Assembly: GCF_901933205.1 (NCBI RefSeq)
Contig: NC_044572.1
Location: 27,180,501 to 27,244,500, forward strand
Origin: Camarhynchus parvulus
Lineage: Eukaryota > Chordata > Aves > Passeriformes > Thraupidae
DNA length: 64,000 nucleotides
Direction: 5' to 3'
Shown one piece after another: positions 35,232-47,021 of this stretch (positions within the stretch are counted from its first letter, which is position 1; each line of letters starts with the position of its first letter). The notes beneath the pieces were generated by a model. It was given only the letters and a program-made list of their open reading frames with translations. It searched no databases and was not told the origin of the DNA. Both the position numbers and the translations under genes were made by a program.

Positions 35232-36690
35232 TTCACAGAATGTTCTGAGTTGGAGGGGGCTCACAAGGATCACTGAAGTCCAGCTCCTGCCCCTGCATGG
35301 GTCAGCTCCAAGAACCATACCATGTGCCTGAGAGCGTTGTCCAAATGCTTCCTGAACTCTGTCAGGCGTGGTGCTGTGACACTTCCCTTGGGAGCTATGC
35401 CAGAGCCCACCCACCCTCTGGGTGAAAAACCTTTTCCTAATATCCAACCTAAACTTTCCCTGACCCAATTTTAGGCCATTCCCTTGAATCTTGTCACTGG
35501 TCACCAGAGAGAAGAGATCGCTGCCTACCTCTTCTCTTCCCCATGTGAGGAAGCTAGAGACTTCAATGAGGTCTCTCCTCAGTCTTCCCCTCCCAGGCTG
35601 AACATGCTACTCCTTGCATGTCTTCCCCCTCTAGGCATTTTGCCATCTTTGTAGTCCTCCTTTGAACCTTTTCTGATAGCTGTAATAGCTTTATCTTTTT
35701 TATGTTATGGTGCCCAAAACTGCACACAGCACTTGAGGCAAGGCTGCCCCATCTCAGAGCAGAGCAGGACAATCCTCTCCCTTGCCCAGCTGGCCATTCT
35801 GTGTCTGATGCGCTCCAGGACACAGTTGGCCATTCTGGCTGCCAGGGCACTGCTGAGTTGTGTCCAACTTGCCATTCACCAGGAGCCCCAGGTCCTTTTC
35901 TGTGGCACTGCTCTCCAGCCTCTCATTCCCCAGTCCGTCCATACATTGAGGGTTGCCTTGTCCCAGGTGCAGATTCTGGCCCCTGCCCTTGTTAAGCTTG
36001 GTAGAGTTGGCAATTGCCCAGATCTCTTCATTTTGGAACCTCTGCAGGGTCTCTCTGATTTTGAGAGAGTCAGCAGCTCCTCCCAATTTAGTATAATTGG
36101 TAAGCCTACTTAGTATATCTTCAAGTCCTGTGTCTAAGTGGTTTATGAAGATGCAGAGAAGAATTGGGCCTAATATGGAGTGCTGCAGAACCCCACTAGT
36201 GACAGGTCACCAGTCTGATGTCATCGCATTCACAATAACCTAAGGAAATCAAGTTTGACAAGATGAACTTTCCCCTCATTAAGCTATGATGGTTCTGATA
36301 GATGACTTTGTTGTCCTGTCCAGTCATTGAAGTGAGACTGACAGGCCTGTAGTTTCCAGGGTTCTCCTTGCCTTTGAAGACTGGGATATTTGCCAGCTTC
36401 CAGTCAACTGGGACTCCTTAGATTCCCAGGACCACTCAAAAATCATCAAAAGAGGTTTTGTAATGGCATCAGACAGTTAAATATTCTCTAATAAGGCCCC
36501 ATCAGGCCCCATAGACTTACAGGGATCCAGCTGGAGCAGTGAATCCCACAAAAATTCTGGGCTGACTGGGAATTTAGCATTCTCACCGCCATGGTCTTCA
36601 GCTGAGGGCACTGGGACCCCCTTAGCCTGTTGTTGGCGTTGAAGACAACGAAAGTGTTAAACCTCTCTGCCTTGTCTGTGCTTCTGTTTG
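35232..36690 (-). mobile_element. CR1 LINE, 5'-truncated, about 1.45 kb, with decayed reverse-transcriptase C-terminus
   Basis: The plus strand starts TCACAGAATGTTCTGAGTTGG, the reverse complement of a CR1 3' end. It continues with CR1 phrases such as CTCTGGGTGAAAAACCTTTTC, GTCACTGGTCACCAGAGAG, CTGCCAGGGCACTGCTGAG and CCTCCCAATTTAGTATAATTGG. Minus-strand frames hold broken pieces of the CR1 pol C-terminus (EKDLGLLVNGKL near 35900, VQRRTTKM near 35640) in different frames, so it is inactive. The 5' boundary near 36690 is approximate. This is a host-genome repeat, not a gene. Confidence 0.9.
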
Positions 36691-37137
36691 TGGAAAGACA
36701 GAAAGCCCAGCCATTTGCACTCCATTGTTTTGGAGACAGTAGCTATCATATTGTGCATTAAAATATAATTCAAGTTTACAAGACCTTTCTGATTTTGAAC
36801 TTCCCTAGACCATGTAAGTGAATATACAAGGGTAAATTTAAACATACCATACTTTTACTCTGTACAAGGGACAAATGAATGTAAACAAACAAGACATTAG
36901 GCTTTATACTTAATTCTTTTGTATAATGGTTGCATTTGCAGACAGAATTTAATGAATTGTTTATGCTTTATACATTTCAAGCCATATCTAGAGACCTTTT
37001 AAAGATTTTTTGCATTTCAGCGCATAGCTTTTAAAGCCATGTTTATTTAAAATCGTTATAATTTTATCTTTATAATTCCAGTTTCACACTTTTATAAGCA
37101 TCACAAGCTATTATTTCTGCTGCTAAATAATTTCACA

Positions 37138-37185
37138 GAAATTAATAGCTAATGAATAGCAAATAGCTAATAGAAATCAATAGCT
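37138..37185. repeat. Degenerate AATAGCTAAT repeats
   Basis: Four close copies of an (A)ATAGCTAA-like word within about 50 bases, in AT-rich sequence. It looks like local slippage, and no function is implied. Confidence 0.55.
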
Positions 37186-38500
37186 AATTGCATAAACCAG
37201 ATACCTATATAACACCTTCCTTATATTTCTTATAAATCTGAATATGTTTTTTAACATTTGCTTTTCTAAGCTGTACCATTTCTTTCGCTTTTTTTTTCTC
37301 ATAGATTGTAGAATAGATTATTTCTTTGGAAAATACTCTAAAGAGATGCAAATAACATTTCTCAGGAGTAAATTGAGAGATTAATGGTTTACTCAGCTAT
37401 GTATGTACAGATTTTCAGTCTTTTTGAGGTGATCTAGTGATCTATATTATAAAAACACAGCTTTTAAAAATCTCTCAACTTCATTTGCTATCCTAGAATA
37501 AAAAAGAATACACAGATTATTTTTTTTCTAACATGTCATTGCTAAAACAGTTTTGTTAGTCTGATGTCTTTTGCAAAATAAGGGTTTTCCCTCTGTCCTT
37601 TTGAAAAAATGAACTTAAGTATGTTTTTAAAGATTTCATAACCCATGCTTTCCCTGCAAGGTATGCTATTGTCTAGAAGTATGATGCAGTTCCTGTATGT
37701 CACATACATATAACATCTTCTGAAGCAATTTTGTGCTGCTGGGGCTGGCTGTGTGCGCTAAGAGTGGAAGGGATACTTGGTGTATCCTTGGAAGTAGTGT
37801 TTGTGTTGTTGAATATTCCATCTTCCTATAAATGCTGTCAGATCCTGGTACTCTTAATGAGCATATTAGAGAGTTTTTTGTGTGGCTTGTTTTTGTGGAA
37901 ATTCCATTTTTTCTTCCTTTTTATTGAGAAGCAGCTATCTACCCAGTGTTATAAAGGTGAAATAAAAGAATTTTGGGAACTTAATTGTTGAAGCCTGTAA
38001 ATGAAGTATTCTGATGCTCTGATACCAAACTTATTTTTGCTGTTTGAAACCTGAAAATCTTTTTTCTGTAATTACATTGTATATAATCCAGAGAAACACA
38101 CAGTAATTTTTCTGTTTAACAGTAAAAAGTCTGTGTTAGTTACGGTTTTGACAACTAGAATTTAAAGATTAATTGCTGTCAACTGAACATAAATGCCCTA
38201 GAAAAGAATTGGTAGTCAGTCAACTTTCTGAAACTTAAAGTGTTAATTACAATGGACATTGTAAAATAACTTTGTTTTCTTTATCAATTAATAGAGAAGC
38301 TCAATTGAGTCTATGACACCATAATGTCACAAATGTATAAACGAATTATTTCACCTTACCAAATACATGGATACATGATAATATAGGATTCTCTTTTGGC
38401 TTCAGGTCAAATTCAGAACAGAATGCAGTAAGATCTAGCTCTTCCACGATACTTGAAGCAAATGGAGTGTATCAGTTTTACTTTTTTTTTCCCCTTCTTT

Positions 38501-38524
38501 GTTTTGTTTTGTTTTGTTTGTTTG
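38501..38524. repeat. (GTTTT)n microsatellite
   Basis: Three GTTTT units and then two GTTT units, preceded by a T9/C4 pyrimidine tract at 38482-38494. On the opposite strand this is an A-rich tail just past the end of the 38541-38840 frame. Confidence 0.85.
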
Positions 38525-41500
38525 GAGTTTGGGGATTGTTTTAGTTGGTTGGTTTGATTTTTAAGAAAGCAAGAAGAAAAAAAAAAAAGACCTGCAGATG
38601 AAAGATCACTTGCTTTTCATGCACGAAGGCATGGAGAAATGAACGTATTCCAAATGATATTCCAATGGTGTCAATACTGGTATCTCTGTAAGTAAAGGTA
38701 ACCAGTGTATCTGTCACTTCTGCAAATAAGTACTCGTAAGTTGAGTTTTTCAGGAAAGAATCACTCGTTTTAGCAGCACCCGAAAACTGAGCCTTTCTGG
38801 CCTCCTTGTCTTTCTGCTTCTGTTTCAGTTGTCTAAACATGTGGTTTGGAGAAAATTAGTGTTAAAAAGGATAGAATTCAATCCTGCTCTTTCTCAAATT
38901 CTGTCACTTGTTTAAGCCTGAGAAACAGTAGTTACAAATTAATTGATAGACTCAGTGATAGTTTTACTTGACAGCAGGAATGTTGCAAAAATTTTTGATT
39001 TTCTAGGAAAAAAAGTTCTCAAGACAATGGAAACTAAAAAAAAAAATAGAGAAAAATGGTAATTCTATGTAATTAAGTTTCATGGTTGACTTGTTTCTTT
39101 TTATAATCATATTTTGATTAACTGCTGTTTTCTTTCCATCTGACAGTTCCTTTTTATTACTGTCATTTTCCTGGAAAATTTAATAATTATTTCAGAGATA
39201 TTTTTTGAATAGTAGCGATATAAACCATTTAAGATACTCACTTTGATCTGTACTGAACAAGTGTGCCATCTGGTGTCTACATGGCAGTCCTTACCTTTGT
39301 TTGAAATTACTTTCTGTCTATGGGGTGCCATCAGTTGAACATTTCTTCTGCCTTTTAACAAAGCAAAGGGAGTCAAAAGGAATTTTTTCTGCAACTGGAT
39401 TCATCATAACCTTTTAATTGGCAAAGGAAATTTGTAATTTCTAGTTTTTCATAAGGAATGGATGACGTCATGAATTAAAAATTGCTGTCTTGGCAAAATG
39501 GTCATGGCTAATGTGTAACAGGATAGAGAACATATTATCTGTGCAGTTTCTACCTGTGTGGCTTTTTTCCACAGGCTTTTGTGGTTTGTTTTGTGCACAC
39601 TATTCATAGTTGGTGCACTGATTTCATTAAGTCAGTTTTTTGGTAGAGTGAAAGTTTCCCCACTTCCGTTTTCTGAGAGTGTTCTGTTTTGCTTGTGTTT
39701 CATATCAGAGTTATCCTCTCTTCTGTAGTAATGTAATTGCCCTGCATTGACCTCTTTGTTTGGAATGATTATATAGCATTCTAATGTTTACTGATTTTTT
39801 TTGTCATTGGGTTATCCTTAGCAGTATATGATAAAGGCTGCGTAAGTGAGATAGTTGAGGTTTGGAAGTTTTGGATATGTGTGATATCTATCTATGAACC
39901 ATAGTTTGATAAAAGATAAAAAAAACAAACTGTGGAAGTATATCATTAATGTTAGTGTGACAGCTACAACTTGACGTAAGATAGAAATGAAAATGTCTGA
40001 AGAATTTAGATAGGATCCAGAATTAAACCATGGTGTAATCTTGTACTGATCCTCTTCGCTGTGCTTGTCAGCATGTGTAAAAGACAGCTGTGTGTCTTTT
40101 CCAAGTACTCACTGTAGCCACAGGTCTGGCAGGGAAATACAAGTCAATATGTACTGTTGTTTCTGACAAGAAATGTGAAGTTTATAGATCTCCAAAAATC
40201 AAAGCACCTAAAGCTCTTTGCATTTTGCCCTCTTAAAGTTATAACGCACACAAAATAACTCCTGCAGACTTTCTGCAGAGTAAAGAAATTACTGTAGTAC
40301 CAATAGTTTTGAAAGTCACATGTATCTTAAATATCATTGTAGTCCAATGCCTGCTACATTTATATTTTCTTTCTCAAGGAATCTTTTGAAAAAACTCAGA
40401 AATCACCACTGATCTTCTGAAAAACTGTGACACACAAGATCAAATCCAGAACCACGCTAGTTCAATTTATGTGGACTTGAACCCTTGCCACTGACCACAG
40501 TTGCTTTCAGTATTTCATATTCTTTTCCATGTATTGTTAACATTGCTAATGCCTCTATATCTTCTTGTGAAAAACAAGAAATTAAATAGGTGACAGTATG
40601 CACTTTTATCCTCTAGGATCACTTCAAAAAAAAAGCTCATGAGGAGCAAATACTTCTGACTTGCAGGAATCACCTCCCCTATTTTGTGCTGGTTTACAAG
40701 TTCTGAATCAATCATGTGGGCTTTTTCTTCCAACTGGCGAAACAAAAGTGCTCCAAAGGAACATTCTGCCTTCTATTGCTGTCTTTGGATTAACTGGTTT
40801 AAAACATAAGCAGTGAAACATAACAATGAGGTTTGGTGACAGCCATAGTGGTTTTGGGTCATGTGGGCACCTTTTCTGTCCTGTTCACCATTATGCTTTC
40901 CCACCTGGAAGCTAACATGTCAGCTTGTGGCATCTCTTAGTGATGCCAAACAGACTGTTTCCTTTGCAGCTTTGCTTTGCTGCTTTGTTTCCTTTTGCAA
41001 ACATTCTGTTTCCTTTCAACAACTGTAGGGTTCATCCTAGGCTGTATTTGTTGTTTAGAGATGTCTTTCATTTGTCTCATGTATAGAATTTATTTTTCTG
41101 AGACTATTCAAAATCTTTTAGTCAATGCATTATCTAATCTTCTTCATTTTATGTGTTTCATATTGTTGTCCAGTTACCTATAAACAAAAATATAAAGTGT
41201 AAGCATTCACTTCCAGCTTTTCCAAGTTCAGAATGGAGACTGCCACTTCACTCTTTCTTCTTCTCCTACTTTTAGGTTTGAACCCATTGTTGATCACATT
41301 TTCCCTCAGCATATTTTCATTCCATTTTGGACAGTGTTCTTTAATGTTTTTTTTTAAAGTGTCTTGAGTTCACCATTTCCTCTCATGCATTGCCCCGCAT
41401 CTGTCATTCATTTGATCTGTGTCACATTGTATCATTTATCTTCATCATTCATTATTAATTTATTGTGTTGGTATTCTGTTTTTAGCCATTTAAGTCATGA

Positions 41501-44500
41501 TTCTTTTAATTCCCTATGCCAACATGCAAGTTTCCACTCTGTAACAGCAGAATGCTACAAAGCATATATGGATACTTTTGTGACACAAAATACAATTGCT
41601 GAAAGAAACCAATTTTTTATTTAGCTTTCCCTTGGCTATGGAAGTGTATGCTCTCGTTCTCCTACTTTTTTTTCTCTGTTTTTCCAAGGCTTTCTCTAAC
41701 CTTTCTTAATTGTGTTTTATTTCTTGCATTCTATATTATAAAAGAATACATATTTTATGGGGTATTATAGAAACTGTCAACTTAGATCATTACAAATTAG
41801 CTTAGACAGAATGATCCAATGTTGAGTGTTTTCCTGCTGCTCTTTTTTTCCAGATTTGATAGCTGTTTGCATGTGATTCCCACCACTGCTTCTCTCTAGG
41901 GACTCTTGTAATGTTTTGTGTGAATTTTTAAAACAAGCAAGAGAGGTAGGATTTTATCTTTTCCAACTATTAAATGAAAAATCAGAAGTTAATGAAATAA
42001 CTGAAATAACTGAAATGGAGTATGCTTTAATACTGTGGGACTGTTCTCTAACCTCCACAGATAGTAAGCCTCGAACTAAAAGACAAAAAAGGACGTTATT
42101 GCCAATCTTTAGGTTTCATTTATTCAGAACATTGCTCTTTGCAGAGGACAGGCATTAAAATTGCTATGAAGGCTAAACCTTTGGTAAGATATTCTTGGAA
42201 AAGATGGCTTGCTTTCATCTTGATGATTTCATTGAATCAAACAGCTCAGTTTCTTTACCCAAGGAAAATAATCTTACAGGATTTTAAAGAGTTTAATTAG
42301 CAGTTTATTTGATCAGGTGTGTCCCCTCAAAATGTTATGCTAAAAAAGACTAATAAGAAGAATTTAATCTGTTTTATCTTTTGCAATATTAACTTTTTTA
42401 TCAAAGTGTTTCTTTTGTTCTTGTTTAAAAATAATTCTGTTTTATGCTGGCATCTTAATTTTAATTCCTTGACCTTTCTTGGTCTGCTCAGATTACTTTG
42501 GGTTGTATTGCTAATGAAATAAGGTACTATTTTTCTCTTTCAGTTCACTGTAAGGTATATTCTTTGTGATGCAGCAGCTAAATCTGTTTATTTAAAATAA
42601 TTATAAGTTTTAACTTGATTTCCTGATGAAAATAAGTTAGTAATTTGTCTACTACTATAGTAGCATTGCCTTTAGTAATTGGTAGACCCATTATTGCAAT
42701 ATTTGATTGAGAGATCTGTATGCCTAAGGTAATTAAGTGTTGGAATGGTTTTTAGAGCAGCTAAAATGGGAAGGATGAGGTCTGAGTATGGAAAAGATAG
42801 TTGGGGAAAACATGGAGAACTTTGGGATATGTTGGGAGGTACGGTTTGGATGTACTAGAGAAGAAATTAGGTCACTAGAGAAGGGGAGAAATAGAAATAT
42901 TTGGTACTGTGGTAGTGTTTCAGGAGGTCAAATTTTATTAATTCAACTGGTTTTAGTGTCAGTTCATACCTTTATTTGAATTATTTCACTGCCATAACTG
43001 TGAAAGAAATTAAATGAAAAATTGAGTCTGCACTTGTTATGACCTTGGCATGTTTTTCTGAGTTTTTGGGGCAGTTAAGATTATATAGAATCAGCCCTTA
43101 GCTATAGGCATCTAATTTTAAATCCTCAGTTGCCTGTGTAGTAAGCAGAACTGCATGGTGATTCCATTCTGATGCTGTGGGCTCCAGATCTCAGTGGCTA
43201 GAGTCTCACTGTTACTTGTAAGGGAAGTGTCTGAGCACATCACACGCTTTGCCCTTACTGGAATGCCCACTGAATGAATTCCAAGGCTGTGTAAATACAG
43301 AATTTTGGATGAGACACAACCAAAGACTTGCCAGTCAGCGGTCATTAAATGTCAAATAATTTTTCACAGAAATCTTTTATTTCTATTCGAAAAAAATTTT
43401 ATAGGTACATATTTTGAGCCACTTTACATTGTTCAGTACTATTTTTGAAATTAGCATTCTTGTTTTGAACTGTCATCTTGTCACAGTTGCCTTGTGTGGG
43501 TTGTATCTCTCTAATCCATACCTTGCTCTGTTTTGATCTGGACTGAGTTGTCTGTCCCAAATGGTAGAAGTTTTACAGCATTTCTACCTTGTGCAGTAAA
43601 ATAAGAAAGCTGCTGGGATAGCACTGGCATTAACTGGGATTTTACTTGAGTGCTGATAATATGACTTTGCTTTCCCAGATTACTGTTTGAACGCTTTTGA
43701 AATGCCAGGACAAATTTCACAAAACTGTCTTTCCATTTTATGGTATAGGGAAATCCTCAGTTGAAGGTATCTCTATAGTATTGAATTTCCGGGTGTTTTG
43801 ATTAAAAAAAAAAATCACTGTCTTTATGGGTGTCTTTTGCTGGATTAACATCATAAGTTTTGAATATGAGCAAGTTTATCTCAGTTGTAATATATGCCAT
43901 TTAATAGCAAAGTTCCCTTAGCTGCTTTTAAATAACAAATCTTAAATTGTTTATGGCAAGTACATGGCAGCGTAAAATATAATATTTTATATTTATAATC
44001 TCTGATGTTTTCATTCTGAGCCCGCTAATGACTGAACTTATTAAAAGCAATTTAAAACACAGTACTTTGAGGCAAACAGCAATAAATAATATTGAATAAA
44101 GTAATCCAGATTTACATGATTCTTTCCTGCTGACCTGTAAGTTGACTTTAGTGACAACATATTTAAAATTACAAATGTCAAGTTACTGGAGGACTGTTGC
44201 TGAAAATCAAAGAATATTCAATTTTCAGTTGTTAATTTGATCTTATTTTTCACGTTGAATGCTGGCAATAGTAAAATTATCTGAGCAGAAGCATTGGAAA
44301 TACGTTTAACTATGGAGGTCCATTTGGAAAAAAAAGCATAAAATTGCTATTTTAAAAGCATGTAAAATATCCTACAAATATGTGTACTGAGATGTTGATT
44401 TTAATGTTTGTTTCCTAGTGATTATTGAAAAAACTCAAGTATGTTTGAAGGTTTAAAAAACTAATGAAAGCCCAATGAAAATACAATTTAATGTGACATT

Positions 44501-46691
44501 CCTTGTCATATGCATTCTGCATTATATTGCAAACAGGTGAAAACCAACATTGTCTTGGCAAAAGTGACTAAATTGATTATAAACCTTATGTGTCCATTTT
44601 GCTGAAGTTTAAATGTGTTTCATTATTCCTTAAAATTGAGTTATTAATGTGTAATACTTTCTATTTAGAGTCAAAAGTAGTGTGATTATTACCTAGATTT
44701 CCAAATTATGTATAAGTTTTCAAGATAGCATTACTCTGATGGTGCAAGGCGTGCACTGTTTGTCTCTTGCTGCTTAAACATGAAGAGTGAGGACTCCAAT
44801 ACTGCCTTCATTGGCATGCACCATTATACCTACTTCTTTATAATCTTTACACAGCTGCATTCAGGAGGGCCTCCATAGCTTAAAATTGTCCAAGTTTGTA
44901 AATGTTCTTAGGACTAATTCCAGAGGCTGAAAGCAGTAAAATTGGCAGTTAGTGTGCTGCTGTCTGATCAAACTCCTTTTTTGTCTAGTTTTAACTTGCA
45001 GTGACCTTGAATTGTGCAACATGTGGCTGACACATAGCCCATGTTACAGTAATACCTCTAATATTACATTGATAAATTCAGTTTTCTGTATCAAATATTT
45101 TTTTCCAAATTTTGGCACTGCTGTATGGCTTGTGGAATGTAGAACACTTCAATTACTAGATGCATAGTAAATATATGTATTAAACAGATAAGGTTTTACA
45201 TTTTTTTATAAATCGCCCTTAGGAAAATGTGAAAGAGAATCCTAATGGCAATTAAAGTTTTCTAAAGAGCCATGAAATAGACTAAAATTTTCCATTCCAC
45301 TACATTCATTGCTACTACAGTGTTAAATCTTGTCTAAAAATCTTCCCAAATAGAATATTACTAACATACACAGATCAAAATCTGCAGAAGTATAAAGATA
45401 TAGATGTGTTGAAGTGGCAGGTTTATTTGCAGTGTAGTAGTATTAAATCTGTAAAACAGTTTAAAATAGAGAACTGTCTTTAATTTGAAGCTAGTACAAA
45501 TCACCTTCAAAGAGGACGCAAACAGGAGAAGCATTATACTGTTAGCTTCTTCGGAATTGAATTTATGATTGTTTTTGCTTCTAAACTGGTCTAAGTCTCA
45601 TGAGCTTTTTTTACTTCTTCTGAAGGGAACGCCACCTGCTTCAGAAAATGTTTTAAGAAACCATAAAGTAGACAGTGCTTTTCTTTATCATATGATAAAT
45701 TGCTTCCTAATGTGGTGGTTTTTTTCCCATAAAAAGAAGAATTTTCATGTTTTTTTAATGCATTTATGTTATTTGTGTCTGTGTGTCAGACATTTTGGGT
45801 TAGTGGAATAGTCTCTGATGTTTCTTATTTCCTTCCACATCTCTTCTAATTTACTTTCCTTTTTGTATAAGAAGGAAAGAGTGATATTGTCAGCTTGTGG
45901 CAGTTATATAACACTGGCAGGTTAATAACGCTGTTGTTTCAAAGATAAAATGTAGTGACTGAACCGGAACTCATGCAAGTTGTATGTAGTAACTTAAAAA
46001 GTGCTTGTAAACCTCTGGTGCTCACTGGTACAGTCCATGGATACCCCTTGTCCTCCACACTATTGGTATTTATACTTTTTTTGCCAACTGCAATTGGCAA
46101 AACATTTCTAGTTCTTGTGTAGAATCATCAGAAAGATCTGTTGTGTACCATTCATATATTAGTATATGCTACAGCTCTATGAGCATTTGCCATATACCCA
46201 TTATACTGAGCTTCAATTTGAAAGTTTTAATTCTTGTTACTCCTCAAAATCTGTAAGGTATTTTGCATTCCTGTTTTGGTAAAGTTCTTTAATTTACTTT
46301 TTTTTAATCTTATCACTTGGCTTATGAATAGAGCACATTTTAGTGCTCAATGAATGATTTTGATACACTGTTCATATCAATTTTCAAATTACTAGTTTTG
46401 GGAAGTTTGTGCAAAGTCTGTAAGAGATTTGTAATTCTAGTGACAGTCTTTTTAAAAATAAGACTTAACATGCTCAAGTGTTTATATTTACTTTTTGGCT
46501 TGTTCTATAGATTTATATTCAAAATGTGAAGCTATTGTCCTAAAACTGATCAGTGTAGTTGTCTGGCAGTGGTTCTGTAACTAATGCTTTAAATTATTTC
46601 CTGTGATATGTTTTTTGTTGTTAGGAATAATAGATAAATGGCAAAAACATTCTGTTACCTAACATTGAATTTTAAATATATTCTCTTCTAG

Positions 46692-46742
46692 AGAACTAGA
46701 GGACGAAAACGAAGCTTTGTGCCTGAAGAAGAAAAAGCTGAG
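46692..46742 (+). CDS. PHF14: PHF14 mini-exon: RGRKR basic motif (exon 11 of window)
   Basis: 51-nt exon of 17 codons, phase 0 at both ends, acceptor CTTCTAG, donor GAG|GTTGGA. It encodes RTRGRKRSFVPEEEKAE, an Arg/Lys cluster (RGRKR) followed by an acidic tail, and could be part of a nuclear localisation signal. It is separated from the next exon by only 157 bp. Its small size, symmetric phase and off-consensus donor (GTTGGA) make it a natural candidate for alternative inclusion, which I cannot test here. Confidence 0.93.
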
Positions 46743-46899
46743 GTTGGAATATAGTGATTTGTTTGTTTGTTTTTTTAACAGTTTCACAAAAAATTAAACT
46801 TAGGGCTGAAGTGTTACTTTCCATGCCATAATTGAAAATATTTGCTTTCCTTCCCTCCTTTCCCCCCTATTCCTTTCTTTTTGCCTTCTGCTGTGACAG
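46743..46899 (+). other. PHF14: PHF14 intron 11 of window (157 bp)
   Basis: Shortest intron of the window: GTTGGA at the donor, and a long C/T tract (CCTTCCCTCCTTTCCCCCCT...) before GTGACAG. Retention would meet an early in-frame stop (GTT GGA ATA TAG). Confidence 0.9.
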
Positions 46900-47021
46900 G
46901 AACGTATTCCCAGAGAAAGAAGGCAACGACAGTCTGTGCTGCAAAAGAAGCCCAAGTCAGAGGATTTAAGGACTGAGTGTGCTACCTGCAAAGGCACTGG
47001 AGACAATGAAAATCTAGTCAG
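46900..47021 (+). CDS. PHF14: PHF14 exon: basic linker and start of PHD4 (exon 12 of window)
   Basis: 122-nt exon, acceptor GTGACAG, donor CAG|GTAGGT. It reads ERIPRERRQRQSVLQKKP, then EDLRTECATCKGTGDNENLV and a split Arg codon (AG). The Arg-rich start continues the basic region. ECATC is the first zinc-ligand pair of PHD4. The remaining ligands (family pattern C-x-x-C, H-x-x-C, W-x-C-x-x-C) must be on an exon beyond 64000. If the intron is not removed, the frame stops at once (AGG TAG at 47020-47025), leaving PHD4 unfinished. Confidence 0.96.

Larger units (their letters stand above)
32654..46691 (+). other. PHF14: PHF14 intron 10 of window (14.0 kb)
   Basis: GT-AG intron (GTAAAT...TTCTAG). 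It contains a solo ERV-L-type LTR with a SINE inside it (34469-34945), a 1.4 kb CR1 (35232-36690), a (TTTTG)n run (38501-38524) and a 99-codon minus-strand open frame of unknown meaning (38541-38840). The remaining sequence is AT-rich intron. I found no exon and no RNA gene. Confidence 0.85.

Noticed and set aside
35563..36113. Four open frames (95-126 codons) on both strands as host genes
   Set aside because: They are pieces of a decayed CR1 LINE. The minus-strand ones carry broken CR1 pol C-terminal motifs in different frames, and the plus-strand ones are shadows.
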